Of a stretch of 54,926 bases of DNA, positions 46,701 through 54,030 are shown in pieces (within the stretch, counting starts at the first letter, position 1; the number at the start of each line of letters is the position of its first letter). Source of the stretch: Christensenella sp. UBA4247. Its GTDB lineage: Bacteria > Bacillota > Clostridia > Christensenellales > CAG-1252. The stretch lies in contig DGWX01000058.1 in assembly GCA_002395405.1 (NCBI GenBank), positions 1,243 to 56,168 of the forward strand. Reading direction: 5' to 3'. Under the pieces are notes generated by a model that saw nothing but the letters and a program-made list of their open reading frames with translations, searched no databases and had not been told where the DNA came from. A program made the position numbers and the translations under genes.

Positions 46701-49600
46701 CCGGAGGCCCTGCGAATTTAACTGCCAATACTTCGAACACGACGAGGGATATGATGAAATTTACCAAGCCCGTTTACGTAACAACGGACAATGTAAATTA
46801 TCGCGGAACCGCGGCGGTTGCGAACACGACCTTTGACGCAGGCAGCTGCCTTGTGACGGACGGGCAGGCTTGTTTATCGAATTGTATCGTTAAATCGGTC
46901 GGTTGGAAGTCGGATACGGGAACGAGCAGAACCGGCGCGCACTGTACCATTTCGGCGGATAAATCCGTTGCTTCCGCAAACGACGGTTCGCTCTTCGTTC
47001 ATAGACAAAACGAATCGATAACGGGCGACTCTTTCTTCCTGAACGTGGAAACGCATTCCAACGTATCCGTTTATTACGGAAAGACCTATTTGAACGGTAA
47101 TGCCAAGTTTATGGGCGTAACGACAGCAACGTCGAACGGTGTGTCGGGATCGAACCTTTCCAAAATGTTCTATTTCGGAGACGGGCTCGAGATTTACGGC
47201 GGCGGCATCTCCGCAGTCAGCGCTTCCTCTGCTTCGAAAGCGCCTGCCGCGAGAACGATCATTTGGATCCCGCGCGGAAACTTGATCATCGGAAACGGCG
47301 CTTATATCGGTAAAACGCTTTCCAATCCTCCGAAGAGCGGATTGACCGCAAAAGAAGGTTCGATCAATCCGGGCATATTCGTTTCGAGCGGTTATGCTTG
47401 GATCTACGGTACTTGTACGCTGGATATTTACGCCAAAGTGATGATCGCCGTGGATGCGACGGGAATCGTTACCGGAAAAGATTATAATTCCGACGGAAGG
47501 CGCTATAAAGCGGGCTTGTATATAACCGCAGGATATATTTACGTTATGAAAACGAACGGAAATTGGTACACCGATTATAGTAATAACGCAAGCGGATTGG
47601 CAGGCTTCTTCGGATATTTTGCATGTAGGGATAACGGCCGTTGGTTCTATGCCGCAAACGATCTTTCCCAAAAAACAGACGCTTCGATGTACGTACCGTA
47701 CGGTTCGAGTTATGCTTCTTTCGTTCAAAGTATAATGAAAAACGGAACCACGCTAGCGTATAACTCCGCTTATTATACTCCGAATACTTCGATCCATGCG
47801 TCTCCGGCCCCCACCGGCGTTCCTTCTTCCGATCAAACGAACTTAAAAAAGCGGAACTTTTCCATCTCCTACGATAATCCGCCTTCGCTTGCTTCTATGC
47901 CGGCGGTGCCTTCGAAGCCTTCGATCGGAACGGCAACTTCTTCCGGCGGATCTTATACGGCGGGGCAGATGTCTCCTTTGAATATTAAATCCACGATTGA
48001 ACCTTGGGAAAAGGGAATTATGTCTTTTACTGCGGTGAATCCGATCGTTTCCTCCGTTTCCGGACCCACGACGGAGAAAAGCGCGTCGGTGTACGGAGCG
48101 ACCTTTACGAATCCTTCTCTTACCTTCAAAACCCGTCCCACGCCGCAGCGCTCCGCGGCCGGTTGGACGGCGGATACCGCCAAGCATTTCGATCAAACGA
48201 ATAAAACCTATTGGTCAACCCGTTTGATCCCATACGTTTGGGGGCTTCCGTATAATCCCGGGGATTCGGCGGGAATCAATCCCGCAAAGCGCGTTTTGAC
48301 AGAGCTTTACGCCGATAAAGGCCAAGAAGAGGACGAGGGCGTTCGTTTGGCATGGGGCAATTCCGGCGCGAAGGTAACGCAAAACGGAGAGACGTATTAT
48401 ATAACCGAAAAAGCATGGGAAAAAAGCGCCTTGCAATCCTATATCTCGTCCATCGTTTCGAGAAGGAAAAAGGGCAACGAGAATTGCTACTACGATTATA
48501 TCAAGAGAAGATCCAGAGATTATACCGATCGTATTACCGAGCTTATGGTTTTCGAAAGCGGCGAGCTTCCGTACTCTGCGTTTAATATGAGCTTGGGCGC
48601 GGATCGAGCTTCTTGGAGCGGTTCAACTTACAGCGCGCCGGATCTTTCCCCTTCAAGCGTATCTTTCTCCTATATCTATACTCGATATTTCTTAAATAAA
48701 GACGTTGCTTTAACAGCGGATTCTTACAAGCCGCAAAGCTCGAAATCCATTCCTTATTCGATGCTGCACGGGAACCATTCCAAGAAGATCGCGAACGTAC
48801 CTCAGATCGCCTGGTATCAAGGCCATACCGGTTGTTCGTATTATAACGTTCTCTGGTATTTCTTCGCTTGCGAAGATCCCACGAACCCTTACGGAAGTAA
48901 ACCGAAAGATCTCCACGTGATCATGCCGCAAGGCGTTGGTATGCAATGGATGTACGATAATGATAACGCGTTCCAAGTAATCGGAAAAGGCCGTGTGTTT
49001 ATCTATTTTACGAGCGGTAATACCTTCCATTTCTGGGGAAGAAACGGCGATTCCAGTAAACCGTTCGGAACGATGAACAGTTCGAAAAATCCGCAGCTTT
49101 ACTTGATCGGCTCCGGAACGAATATCGATCTTATTATAGACGGTATGCCGCTGTACGCTTTCGTGTATATGCCCTTCGGTTGGTCGAAGGACGTGTACGG
49201 ATCGAGCGGCAGCTTGAAACAGTTGAACACATATAGCGACGAGTCGATCGGCGGAGCGAATTTGGGCTATAAGAACGGAACCACTGTTACAACGGTGAAA
49301 CGAAACGCACTGACGCTCGGATTCGATACCGGCAGCGGAACGCGCCCGATCTACGGTAAGATCGTCGCGGATAATTTCTATTACGAGCCGACCTCCACCG
49401 TTCAACTCGGGTTCAAAGGAAACGTGAAAGCCGATCTCAGCGATACAACGATCTACGGAAAGAGCAAAGTCGTAAACGGCAGGATCACCTTCGGCGACAG
49501 CAAAGTTACGAGATCGATCGGATCCATGCTGACACTTCCTCCCGATTTCAGCACGACGATGCTGGATTGGAAGTATGAAAGTATTCGAGTGGAGAGCTGA
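40772..49600 (+). CDS. Giant prepilin-like (PilX/GspK-type) protein with beta-helix stalk, 2942 residues
   Basis: The N-terminus is a class III-type signal: basic residues, KKG (Gly 12) and then a long hydrophobic helix starting VAMTYALMVLLLLS, with Tyr in place of Glu at position +5 of the mature protein. This resembles PilX/GspK, the tip components that also lack Glu5. From about residue 200 to 2300 the protein is built from short strands rich in Gly, Asn, Thr and Val (for example GGNVYCDGDVTIHHGAVVMGN) like bactofilin or polymer-forming beta-helices. Residues 2342-2942 are different: a Pro/Ser linker, a charged helical stretch and a final beta-rich region. Usual pilin-like proteins are 150-600 residues. 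AAGGAGG precedes the ATG. A tip or surface display role is inference. Confidence 0.85.
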   Translation: MRLFRLNSNKKGVAMTYALMVLLLLSTVIVAITALASVSYTSAVSTVADDQAYYYAKSIGLAVKRQFLDGYSIDKIINELDEKIAKKKEAVVTGTYTIETETQQDLVNGTVSIRYGTDLAGNTNPYVLEVRVACIYNGAFSVVTSVFSCEDALDKTTERILDAFNEYDVVLTNTKDMSFNFADANGSASNLNVYVYAGEDDSVVNPEFKLYVDLNGNLTTTGQTSISGKTIYNNAEYDYMHTIKGKLTSYGDLTLKTIKVNGALHSAGYVYMSHGASVGESNIYARGDVVIFSGYDPVTGATYAAYANSTKNGFSNDGTGKYYTNGPFNYVCNSIYSQGAVIVFPKNSIKGDIVARKSVEVIGYTRPPEEGNILPMLLHTTDASGAHLYERGGNTYVGGNVYCDGDVTIHHGAVVMGNVVANGDVHIQCGAVVMGNVTSVTGNVSVENAGVVCGSVWAKNYINLVNGYPDEDAANVWFNSYVLTWASNVGSWYPGFVWGGIGLKEKNGKTPEHHCAQLFTPNTKYTMTVTGNLFVHGEGSYAGGTTDLSAVWIMGNIYLENTRATFNNRYLTNYAGNVSTQVYALYQQTDLWSGDNTIWLDLHGSSIGKIVCRSFTDSSLYYDAFIINGVLQKYYADAAIYARCVGVNNMDVAVGYDVFAKQWFQTAGYAWAETTDPESISTVALSMINNGYLSGTTFWRGNNSINVECVPVEGYDGNVTSYNGALGGSINFGVVMLDSTWVQFGKENVTPRAGSNVTILAGNAIYAKVNANVQNFILSGNANLSTIKGAPTGPGYRSATINASVSGTFTLLYGGVFENTNVRMNPRIGGSVLNLFGNASILGRAFTVNHYKGNISFRNGTQIGLVERSFWSKGEGIISPAGSFGTIELTNASSTLVPAGALTITGDLKTNGNYSNPEKYLVTVSGNMYVGNYSYNGSDANLYLRSVGKNLTIIAKDAGTPVIFGRYSVKGGSVSPSVTGGLNCKNIALTLNAGLTVGAVSSESGMTVNGATINGNVVAENGTLTVKGSSDLRGNVKAKNLVIEGGTINGSGLSYGINVTGVLTQKGGTLSGVKVTVSGNPTGGPALNVTGGAADSCLINVTKGGTSITGGTSVNYTGVKLFSAKAATIAAHFEGGATTNGSLTIGSDSDSSSYVVGRGINTSPDGDSYYAFYAEGSITWKGKATGPLSDAKYAARVGLTAKSNVVIGSSSNVIKGYLGYISSLNGSVTAYVERASAISAKTSALAHVTVQMGSSSYAGSTGTGMSVTGNATLQGGGLFLGHYEVSGKVTIASKVDLTALIKCSTIEGLDKVTTHYKNTIGKDAIYLSLYLTGYSGKTYELKHSLAKDPTYGTTGSITVKPGNLSFASSVAVEGEIYVEGIFTYNGSQTNLVSFGGLRCANSEVNFQKDYKGSIDLPNVTSITLSAAVTGQLNAPNVTSITLNYNVAGVASFPKVENISVRSGITLGGLEISPTGTVTNNGTITGGVSCGNYTGSGTVNGPLVLNDAARASVTISSGSVKGNIWSKSALVFGAANIGGSGTYVYSEKDITATKTVFASNMSYIRSSGGNMTFKNCRSLPAVQNSYSKGVITFSNDQSTPATIASVLSTGKQISFGNASNTGWQTVKGDVQWTGSNAGADGIDSWQKAGNGAAAVIEGNLICAGTGNLCMNINVKKSVYLRNTGSAELRTGSIGIDLYVNSSGSIPVTSLTWTTKYGNIVNVAGDVVAFGTKSGNMKSLTTNGTIGGYMYVNGMNSVTVGKKITGQLRAVNCANVTTNAEIGSAELDLYGGQFTSNAKMNGSLFAYNTHCKVLADVNGHVTTTSNVAGVYFTELGSMSKTINVGSSSNKTNINVRGILVDNSHNYGTIKCMGYYLGDIKKVYKDSGTLYFDFDSMGVCYVFSGNTSDADNVMNGDLNINGWLLMFNYSASRKMTIKGTVYCKNLSVNTPNWSPAGGFGNYISVAFGRKTTELRENIGTGGPANLTANTSNTTRDMMKFTKPVYVTTDNVNYRGTAAVANTTFDAGSCLVTDGQACLSNCIVKSVGWKSDTGTSRTGAHCTISADKSVASANDGSLFVHRQNESITGDSFFLNVETHSNVSVYYGKTYLNGNAKFMGVTTATSNGVSGSNLSKMFYFGDGLEIYGGGISAVSASSASKAPAARTIIWIPRGNLIIGNGAYIGKTLSNPPKSGLTAKEGSINPGIFVSSGYAWIYGTCTLDIYAKVMIAVDATGIVTGKDYNSDGRRYKAGLYITAGYIYVMKTNGNWYTDYSNNASGLAGFFGYFACRDNGRWFYAANDLSQKTDASMYVPYGSSYASFVQSIMKNGTTLAYNSAYYTPNTSIHASPAPTGVPSSDQTNLKKRNFSISYDNPPSLASMPAVPSKPSIGTATSSGGSYTAGQMSPLNIKSTIEPWEKGIMSFTAVNPIVSSVSGPTTEKSASVYGATFTNPSLTFKTRPTPQRSAAGWTADTAKHFDQTNKTYWSTRLIPYVWGLPYNPGDSAGINPAKRVLTELYADKGQEEDEGVRLAWGNSGAKVTQNGETYYITEKAWEKSALQSYISSIVSRRKKGNENCYYDYIKRRSRDYTDRITELMVFESGELPYSAFNMSLGADRASWSGSTYSAPDLSPSSVSFSYIYTRYFLNKDVALTADSYKPQSSKSIPYSMLHGNHSKKIANVPQIAWYQGHTGCSYYNVLWYFFACEDPTNPYGSKPKDLHVIMPQGVGMQWMYDNDNAFQVIGKGRVFIYFTSGNTFHFWGRNGDSSKPFGTMNSSKNPQLYLIGSGTNIDLIIDGMPLYAFVYMPFGWSKDVYGSSGSLKQLNTYSDESIGGANLGYKNGTTVTTVKRNALTLGFDTGSGTRPIYGKIVADNFYYEPTSTVQLGFKGNVKADLSDTTIYGKSKVVNGRITFGDSKVTRSIGSMLTLPPDFSTTMLDWKYESIRVES

Positions 49601-49602
49601 AA

Positions 49603-49971
49603 ATGAGAAAGCTTTTACGGAAAATCAAGAATAAAAAAGGATTTACGCTGATGGAAGTCGTCGTAGCGCTTGCGATCGTGGGGATCGTGTCTTCGATGAT
49701 CTTGCCTTTGACCACGGGGGCTATGGCGTCTTTCAGAGCGTCGCAATCTCTGCGCGATACGGCGGCTTCCGCCTCGCAAAAGATGTCCACGACCCAGCAT
49801 AAAAATAGCGATTCTTCGCTCGCGCAAACTTTATACGTTACGATCTCGTATAACGATATCGACGTTAAAAATACGGAAAGCAAGTTGATTTTTTATAAAA
49901 GTACCGCGAAAGGTGATTACGACGTAAACGTGACCTATTACGAGCTCGACCAAAAGAACGTGGAGAAATAA
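49603..49971 (+). CDS. Prepilin-like protein (minor pilin)
   Basis: A 122-residue prepilin with leader MRKLLRKIKNKKG, cleavage predicted after Gly 13, then FTLMEVVVALAIVGIVSSM with Glu at position +5. The helix is followed by a small head of about 80 residues with several beta strands. It begins two bases after the stop of the giant prepilin-like gene and uses a GGAGAG site inside its end, so the two are probably made together. Small size and position suggest a minor pilin (PilV/GspI-like), perhaps part of a tip complex with the giant protein. Confidence 0.88.
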   Translation: MRKLLRKIKNKKGFTLMEVVVALAIVGIVSSMILPLTTGAMASFRASQSLRDTAASASQKMSTTQHKNSDSSLAQTLYVTISYNDIDVKNTESKLIFYKSTAKGDYDVNVTYYELDQKNVEK

Positions 49972-50029
49972 AATCGGCGAGTGTTTTATAAAAGAAGGAA
50001 GCAGGGTGCTGTAAAAACGAGAGGAAAAA

Positions 50030-50851
50030 ATGCTGTTAACAAGGTTCAGACGCGCAAAGAATAAAAAGGGCATGACGCTCGTGGAGATGATCGTGGCGAT
50101 CGCGGTGACCGCCATTCTCGCCGTTTGCCTTTCTTACGTTATGACCCCTGTTATGAATACGTACAGCTTGAATCAAAAAAAAGCGGAACTTGCGGATTTC
50201 GCTACGAAAACGATGAATCGAATCGCGGCGGATCTCCGCGGCGCTTACGGCGTTTACGTTACGACGAATAAATATAGCTCTTGCAGCTATAACGGCAGCG
50301 GTGACGTGGCAAGCCGAAAAAACGTTGAGTATTCTTACTTGATATACGGCGGTTATAAGAATGATAAGTCGCTGTATATGACCCGATGCGACGTAAGCAA
50401 TTATAAGCGTAAAATTTTCTCATTGCCGCATATAGCGGAAGATTTCGCTTCGATGAGCGACGGGGATTTTAAAAAAGAATTTGATTTTATAAAGGAGCTC
50501 GAACCGTCCGGTTACGGTCACGCGGCGATCAATTTCTATACTCATAAAAAACCTTCTTCGCAAACGAACGGTATCTCCGTTGCGGGGGAGGAAGGTTTTT
50601 ACGTCCTCGTCAGAAAAAATCCGGATAACGGCAATATCGGAAACGCCCTTGAAATCCATTTGAAACTAAAAAAGGGGAAGGTTTCCTATGAAGCGGTCAA
50701 AACGCTCGTTTGCGAGAATTTGGTAATTCGAAGCGAATGGATCAAAACGGCGGATCTGTATAACAATAAGAACGCGGTCGCGAGTTCCGGATCGAGTAAC
50801 ACGAAGTATTATTCCGTTTGGTTCAGCAGGGTAAAGGATCCTTATTCATGA
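50030..50851 (+). CDS. Prepilin-like protein (PilW/GspJ-type minor pilin)
   Basis: A 273-residue prepilin: basic leader ending KNKKG (Gly 14), then MTLVEMIVAIAVTAILAV with Glu at position +5. The mature N-terminal helix continues through LNQKKAELADFATKTMNRIAADLRG, a pattern common in PilW/GspJ-like minor pilins, and is followed by a large mixed head of about 200 residues. GAGGAA lies just before the ATG. The 58 bases before it show no promoter, so it belongs to the giant prepilin unit. Its stop overlaps the prepilin peptidase start (ATGA). Confidence 0.87.
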   Translation: MLLTRFRRAKNKKGMTLVEMIVAIAVTAILAVCLSYVMTPVMNTYSLNQKKAELADFATKTMNRIAADLRGAYGVYVTTNKYSSCSYNGSGDVASRKNVEYSYLIYGGYKNDKSLYMTRCDVSNYKRKIFSLPHIAEDFASMSDGDFKKEFDFIKELEPSGYGHAAINFYTHKKPSSQTNGISVAGEEGFYVLVRKNPDNGNIGNALEIHLKLKKGKVSYEAVKTLVCENLVIRSEWIKTADLYNNKNAVASSGSSNTKYYSVWFSRVKDPYS

Positions 50852-51621
50852 CGTATTTTCTCGGCGCAATCATTACTTTACTTGCTATTTGTATAGGCGG
50901 CTTTCTCTCTCGCGCTGCGTACGCCATACCGAGGGGAGAGGCGGGGGAACTTTGGGACCCGAAATGTCCTTTTTGCGGAACGTCTCTCGGAGCCGTTTCT
51001 TTGATCCCTCTCGTAAGCTTTTTCCTGCATCGCGGAAAATGCCCCCACTGCAAAGAGAAGATCTCGCCGCGCACTCTTTTATCCGAGATCGTTTTTGGGG
51101 CGGCGGCGCTTCTGCTTTTTATCCGATACGGCTTTTGCCTTCGCTTTTTTTCCTATCTTGCGGTTTGCGCGTTGCTCCTCGTTTTATCTTTGATCGATCT
51201 GGATATTCGCGAGGTTCCCCATTCCGTTTTATTCGGCGTTCTTTTCTTCGGCGTTTTGTATTTCGCGCTTTCCTTCTTTTCCCTTCCGAAAGATTCTCTT
51301 TCTTGGTGGGAGCATCTCGCAGGCGCGTTTACGATCAGTCTTCCTCTCTTTGCCTTGATGATGTTTACGGGCGGCGGGATCGGAGGCGGAGACGTTAAGT
51401 TGATGTTCTGCATCGGGCTTTTGCTCGGCTATAAGCTCGTGATCGTCGCGTTTCTTTTCGGGATCGTCGCGGCGGCGCTTACCGCGCTTTTCCTTGTTTT
51501 TCGGTTTGGGAAGAGCGGAAGATTCCTTCTCCCCCTCGTTCCTTTCCTCTCTCTCGGTTTTTTATTTGCCGTAACGTTTGGGAAGTATATCGAAAATCTT
51601 CTTTTCTTCGTGTCCCTTTGA
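50848..51621 (+). CDS. pilD: Prepilin peptidase / N-methyltransferase PilD
   Basis: A 257-residue membrane aspartyl protease that cleaves prepilin leaders and methylates the new N-terminus. The N-terminal GGFLSRAAYAIPRGE matches the family start. The methylase-associated zinc motif has both pairs, Cys 40/43 and Cys 65/68. Catalytic Asp candidates are in LIDLDIRE (Asp 117/119) and GGGDVK (Asp 182). Multiple transmembrane helices are visible. The ATG at 50848 is chosen over an upstream GTG at 50818 because it overlaps the previous stop as ATGA and starts directly with the hydrophobic family sequence. Substrates are presumably the five prepilin-like proteins of this region. Confidence 0.95.
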   Translation: MTYFLGAIITLLAICIGGFLSRAAYAIPRGEAGELWDPKCPFCGTSLGAVSLIPLVSFFLHRGKCPHCKEKISPRTLLSEIVFGAAALLLFIRYGFCLRFFSYLAVCALLLVLSLIDLDIREVPHSVLFGVLFFGVLYFALSFFSLPKDSLSWWEHLAGAFTISLPLFALMMFTGGGIGGGDVKLMFCIGLLLGYKLVIVAFLFGIVAAALTALFLVFRFGKSGRFLLPLVPFLSLGFLFAVTFGKYIENLLFFVSL

Positions 51622-51636
51622 GCGTTTTTCCGCATA

Positions 51637-51665
51637 TTGACAGAGCCGTATAATTATGCTATAAT
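51637..51665 (+). promoter_or_regulatory. Perfect consensus SigA promoter of pilB
   Basis: TTGACA at 51637-51642, exactly 17 bases, TATAAT at 51660-51665, with TGC directly before the -10 (extended -10). This is a full consensus match and predicts strong transcription of pilB independent of the upstream prepilin genes. No terminator is seen between pilD and this promoter. Confidence 0.9.
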
Positions 51666-51675
51666 TATTTTCAGC

Positions 51676-51739
51676 GCGGATTTTCGGATCCGCTTGCCTT
51701 TTAGGCAGTATTATTTTCGCAAAACAGAATGGAGGCAGT
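51676..51739 (+). promoter_or_regulatory. Structured leader of pilB with duplicated AGGCAGTA
   Basis: A hairpin GCGGAT/ATCCGC lies at 51676-51693. Right after it, TGCCT at 51695-51699 can pair with AGGCA at 51703-51707. The same AGGCAGTA octamer occurs again at 51733-51740, where it is part of the ribosome site and reaches the start codon. TGCCT could thus pair with either copy, exposing or masking the ribosome site. The pairing is visible in sequence; a regulatory role is inference. Confidence 0.4.
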
Positions 51740-53416
51740 ATGAGTAAGCTTACGCTCGGGCAAATTTTACTTCAAAAAGGATACGTTAAACCGCAAGATC
51801 TCAAACAGGCAAGAGAAGTTCAGATCGCAAATCCGCAAAAGAGTTTGGCGGAAATATTGATTTCGCTGAACGTTACGTCGGAAGTAAACATTCTTTCCGC
51901 TCTCGCGCAGAGAATGAACGTTCCTCTCCTGGAAGGGGCGATCTATATTACCGATACCGATATTATCAAACTCGTTCCGGAAAAAGTCGCTCGTAAGCAT
52001 ACGATCATTCCCTATAAAATCGATCGAAACAAGCTCATCGTGGCGATGCGCGATCCCAGCAATATGGACGCCGCGGAAGATATCAAAATGGCGTCGGGAA
52101 TGGATATCGGCTTCGTTCTTGCAACGGCGTCCGCGATCAACGACGCGATCGAGAAGTATTACGCGAACGTAACCGCCCAAAAGATGGCGGATGATATGAC
52201 CCAGCAGGAGGCCGCCGAGCAAGCGCAAACCGCAAACGCCGAGTTGGACGATCGAGTCGATAGCGCGCCGATCGTTAAAATGCTGAACACCCTCGTTCAG
52301 CAAGCTTACATAACGCACGCGTCCGATATTCATATCGAACCGTTCCGCGATACGGTCATTATCCGAATGCGTATCGACGGCGCGTTACAGGAATATATGA
52401 GGATTTCGCCTTCCGCGCATAAGAGCTTGATTACTAGGATCAAGATTTTGTCCAATATGAATATCGCGGAAAAGCGCATTCCTTTGGACGGCCGTTTTGA
52501 TTATACGTTCGAAGGCGAACTCATCGATATCCGTGTTTCCACACTTCCTACGACTTACGGTGAAAAAGCCGTTCTCCGTCTTCTCGGAACCGCGTTGGGG
52601 CAAGACGTTAAATTGACCGACCTCGGTATGCTTCCCGAGAATGCGGAAAAATTTATGCGCATTTGCGAAGCGCCGAACGGCGTGGTCCTCGTAACGGGTC
52701 CTACCGGTTCCGGTAAATCCACGACGCTTTATACCGTTTTGCAAGATCTCAACAAGCCGACCGTAAACGTTACCACCATCGAGGACCCTGTGGAAAAGAA
52801 GGTCTTCGGGATCAATCAGGTTCAAACCAACCATAAAGCCGGTTTGGACTTTGCTTCCGCGCTTCGTTCGATTCTTCGTCAGGACCCGGATATCGTTATG
52901 ATCGGTGAAATTCGTGATAACGAAACCGCCGACATCGCCATGCGCGCCGCTATTACCGGTCACTTGGTTCTTTCCACGCTCCACACGAACGACGCCGTTT
53001 CCACCATCGCGCGTTTGATCGATATGAGCGTTCCTCCTTACCTCGTTGCCGCCGCGTTGAACGGCGTTCTCGCGCAGCGCCTCGTCAGAAAGCTTTGCCC
53101 GAAGTGTAAAAAGAAGGTCGAAATAACCGAAGCGCAGAGGAACATCTTGAAAGATCCTTCGATGAAAGAGTGTTACGGCCCCGTCGGCTGCCCGAATTGC
53201 AGTTTTACGGGCTATAAGGGAAGAACTTCGATCCACGAAGTTTTATCCGTGGACGTGGGTTTGCGCGAACTCATAACCAAAAACGCAACGACCGAAGAGC
53301 TTCGCGAGTACGCCGCGAAGAAAGGAATGATCTTTATGGACGAGAACGTTCGTATCAAGATCCGCGAGGGCGTAACTTCCGTGGACGAGTATATGCGTAC
53401 GATCTATACGATCTGA
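51740..53416 (+). CDS. pilB: Type IV pilus extension ATPase PilB
   Basis: A 558-residue GspE/PilB hexameric ATPase that drives pilin polymerisation. The N-terminal MshEN-type domain covers about residues 1-150 (LGQILLQKGYVKPQDL). The ATPase core has Walker A GPTGSGKS (Lys 326), the Asp-box IEDPVE, Walker B-like DPDIVMIGEIRD and the His box TGHLVLSTLHTNDA. A zinc tetracysteine is formed by Cys 453/456 and Cys 484/487, which is typical of assembly ATPases rather than PilT. Length and domain order are normal. It is transcribed alone between a consensus promoter and a bidirectional terminator. Confidence 0.96.
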   Translation: MSKLTLGQILLQKGYVKPQDLKQAREVQIANPQKSLAEILISLNVTSEVNILSALAQRMNVPLLEGAIYITDTDIIKLVPEKVARKHTIIPYKIDRNKLIVAMRDPSNMDAAEDIKMASGMDIGFVLATASAINDAIEKYYANVTAQKMADDMTQQEAAEQAQTANAELDDRVDSAPIVKMLNTLVQQAYITHASDIHIEPFRDTVIIRMRIDGALQEYMRISPSAHKSLITRIKILSNMNIAEKRIPLDGRFDYTFEGELIDIRVSTLPTTYGEKAVLRLLGTALGQDVKLTDLGMLPENAEKFMRICEAPNGVVLVTGPTGSGKSTTLYTVLQDLNKPTVNVTTIEDPVEKKVFGINQVQTNHKAGLDFASALRSILRQDPDIVMIGEIRDNETADIAMRAAITGHLVLSTLHTNDAVSTIARLIDMSVPPYLVAAALNGVLAQRLVRKLCPKCKKKVEITEAQRNILKDPSMKECYGPVGCPNCSFTGYKGRTSIHEVLSVDVGLRELITKNATTEELREYAAKKGMIFMDENVRIKIREGVTSVDEYMRTIYTI

Positions 53417-53426
53417 TCGCCGAATC

Positions 53427-53469
53427 AAAAATCCCCGCGCTTATCGTATTCAAAAGCGCGGGGATTTTT
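53427..53469. terminator. Bidirectional terminator between pilB and the minus-strand pilin
   Basis: A stem with GC core AATCCCCGCGCTT paired with AAGCGCGGGGATT around an 11-base loop (53443-53453), flanked by A-run on the left and T-run on the right. It therefore ends pilB on the + strand and can also end the converging pilin gene, whose stop codon begins at 53489 on the - strand. Confidence 0.92.
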
Positions 53470-53486
53470 TTCGTTCTGAATGCCGA

Positions 53487-53945
53487 TCATAATTTGTCTT
53501 TCGGACCGGTTACGGAAGTTCCCGTTGTCGTGTAATAATACTTGTTGTTTTGGCGGAGCGTGATCTTTTGGATCGTGTACTTATTCTTCGCGCTTTTCGG
53601 ATCCTTTTCGTATTGAATGTATATTTTACCATCGGACAGGGAAGAGCAGGGTTTATCGGACAGTCCTCCGCTTTGTAAAATATTGTTCGGAAGTCTCGTT
53701 TTCAGTTGCTTCTCATTCGGCACGCTTCCGCCGTAACCCATATTGATCTGGGAAAAATATAGAGCGGTAATGCGCCAATAATTTTCAAGGGAAGTTTTCG
53801 CGGCTTTGGTTCGAGCGTTTCGCGTTATGGCAATGATAGAGACGCTCACGACCGAGGCGAGAATGCCGATGATCGCGATTACGACGATGAGCTCAACGAG
53901 CGTGAACCCCTTGGGATTTCGAGACGTTTTGCAAAATCTTTTCAT
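53487..53945 (-). CDS. Type IV prepilin, candidate major pilin
   Basis: A 152-residue prepilin, the only - strand gene of the window. The leader MKRFCKTSRNPKG is followed by FTLVELIVVIAIIGILASV with Glu at position +5, the classic type IV pilin helix, continuing as ITRNARTKAAKTSLENYW. The head of about 110 residues is small and Tyr-rich. The length and the canonical N-terminus suit a major pilin; this is inference. The ATG at 53945 is chosen because the only upstream in-frame start lies within the promoter. No ribosome site is visible and the -10 ends seven bases before the ATG, so the mRNA may be leaderless. Confidence 0.88.
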   Translation of the reverse strand: MKRFCKTSRNPKGFTLVELIVVIAIIGILASVVSVSIIAITRNARTKAAKTSLENYWRITALYFSQINMGYGGSVPNEKQLKTRLPNNILQSGGLSDKPCSSLSDGKIYIQYEKDPKSAKNKYTIQKITLRQNNKYYYTTTGTSVTGPKDKL

Positions 53946-53952
53946 CGTTTTT

Positions 53953-53981
53953 ATTGTATCATACGCCCCCTTCTTTGTCAA
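53953..53981 (-). promoter_or_regulatory. Promoter of the minus-strand prepilin gene
   Basis: Read on the - strand: TTGACA (53981-53976), 17 bases, TACAAT (53958-53953), then AAAAACG and the start codon. The predicted transcription start falls at or next to the ATG. Its -35 box forms one arm of a dyad shared with the divergent promoter. Confidence 0.85.
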
Positions 53982-54006
53982 TATACTGTATAACACTATA
54001 TTGACA
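53976..54006. promoter_or_regulatory. 31-bp dyad spanning both -35 boxes of divergent pilin promoters
   Basis: The arms TGTCAATATA (53976-53985) and TATATTGACA (53997-54006) are perfect inverted repeats, and the inner TGT/ACA triplets also pair, with mismatches only at two symmetric position pairs. The two -35 boxes are the outer ends of the arms. Part of the symmetry follows from the two TTGACA boxes, but the extra TATA and TGT/ACA do not, so an operator for a dimeric regulator is possible. Confidence 0.6.
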
Positions 54007-54030
54007 AGAAGCGTCCGGATTTGTTATGAT
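54001..54030 (+). promoter_or_regulatory. Promoter of the plus-strand prepilin gene
   Basis: TTGACA at 54001-54006, an 18-base spacer, TATGAT at 54025-54030, then AGTACT and the start codon at 54037. As with the divergent gene, the expected transcription start coincides with the ATG and no ribosome site is present. Confidence 0.82.

Noticed and set aside
53946..53996. Longer minus-strand prepilin beginning at a GTG at 53996
   Set aside because: The added codons run through the TTGACA/TACAAT promoter and would give an abnormally long leader peptide before the KG cleavage site.
53976..54006. Spo0A boxes in the divergent pilin promoter
   Set aside because: TTTGTCAATA matches only part of the TGTCGAA consensus; the GAA core is missing, so no regulator is named.
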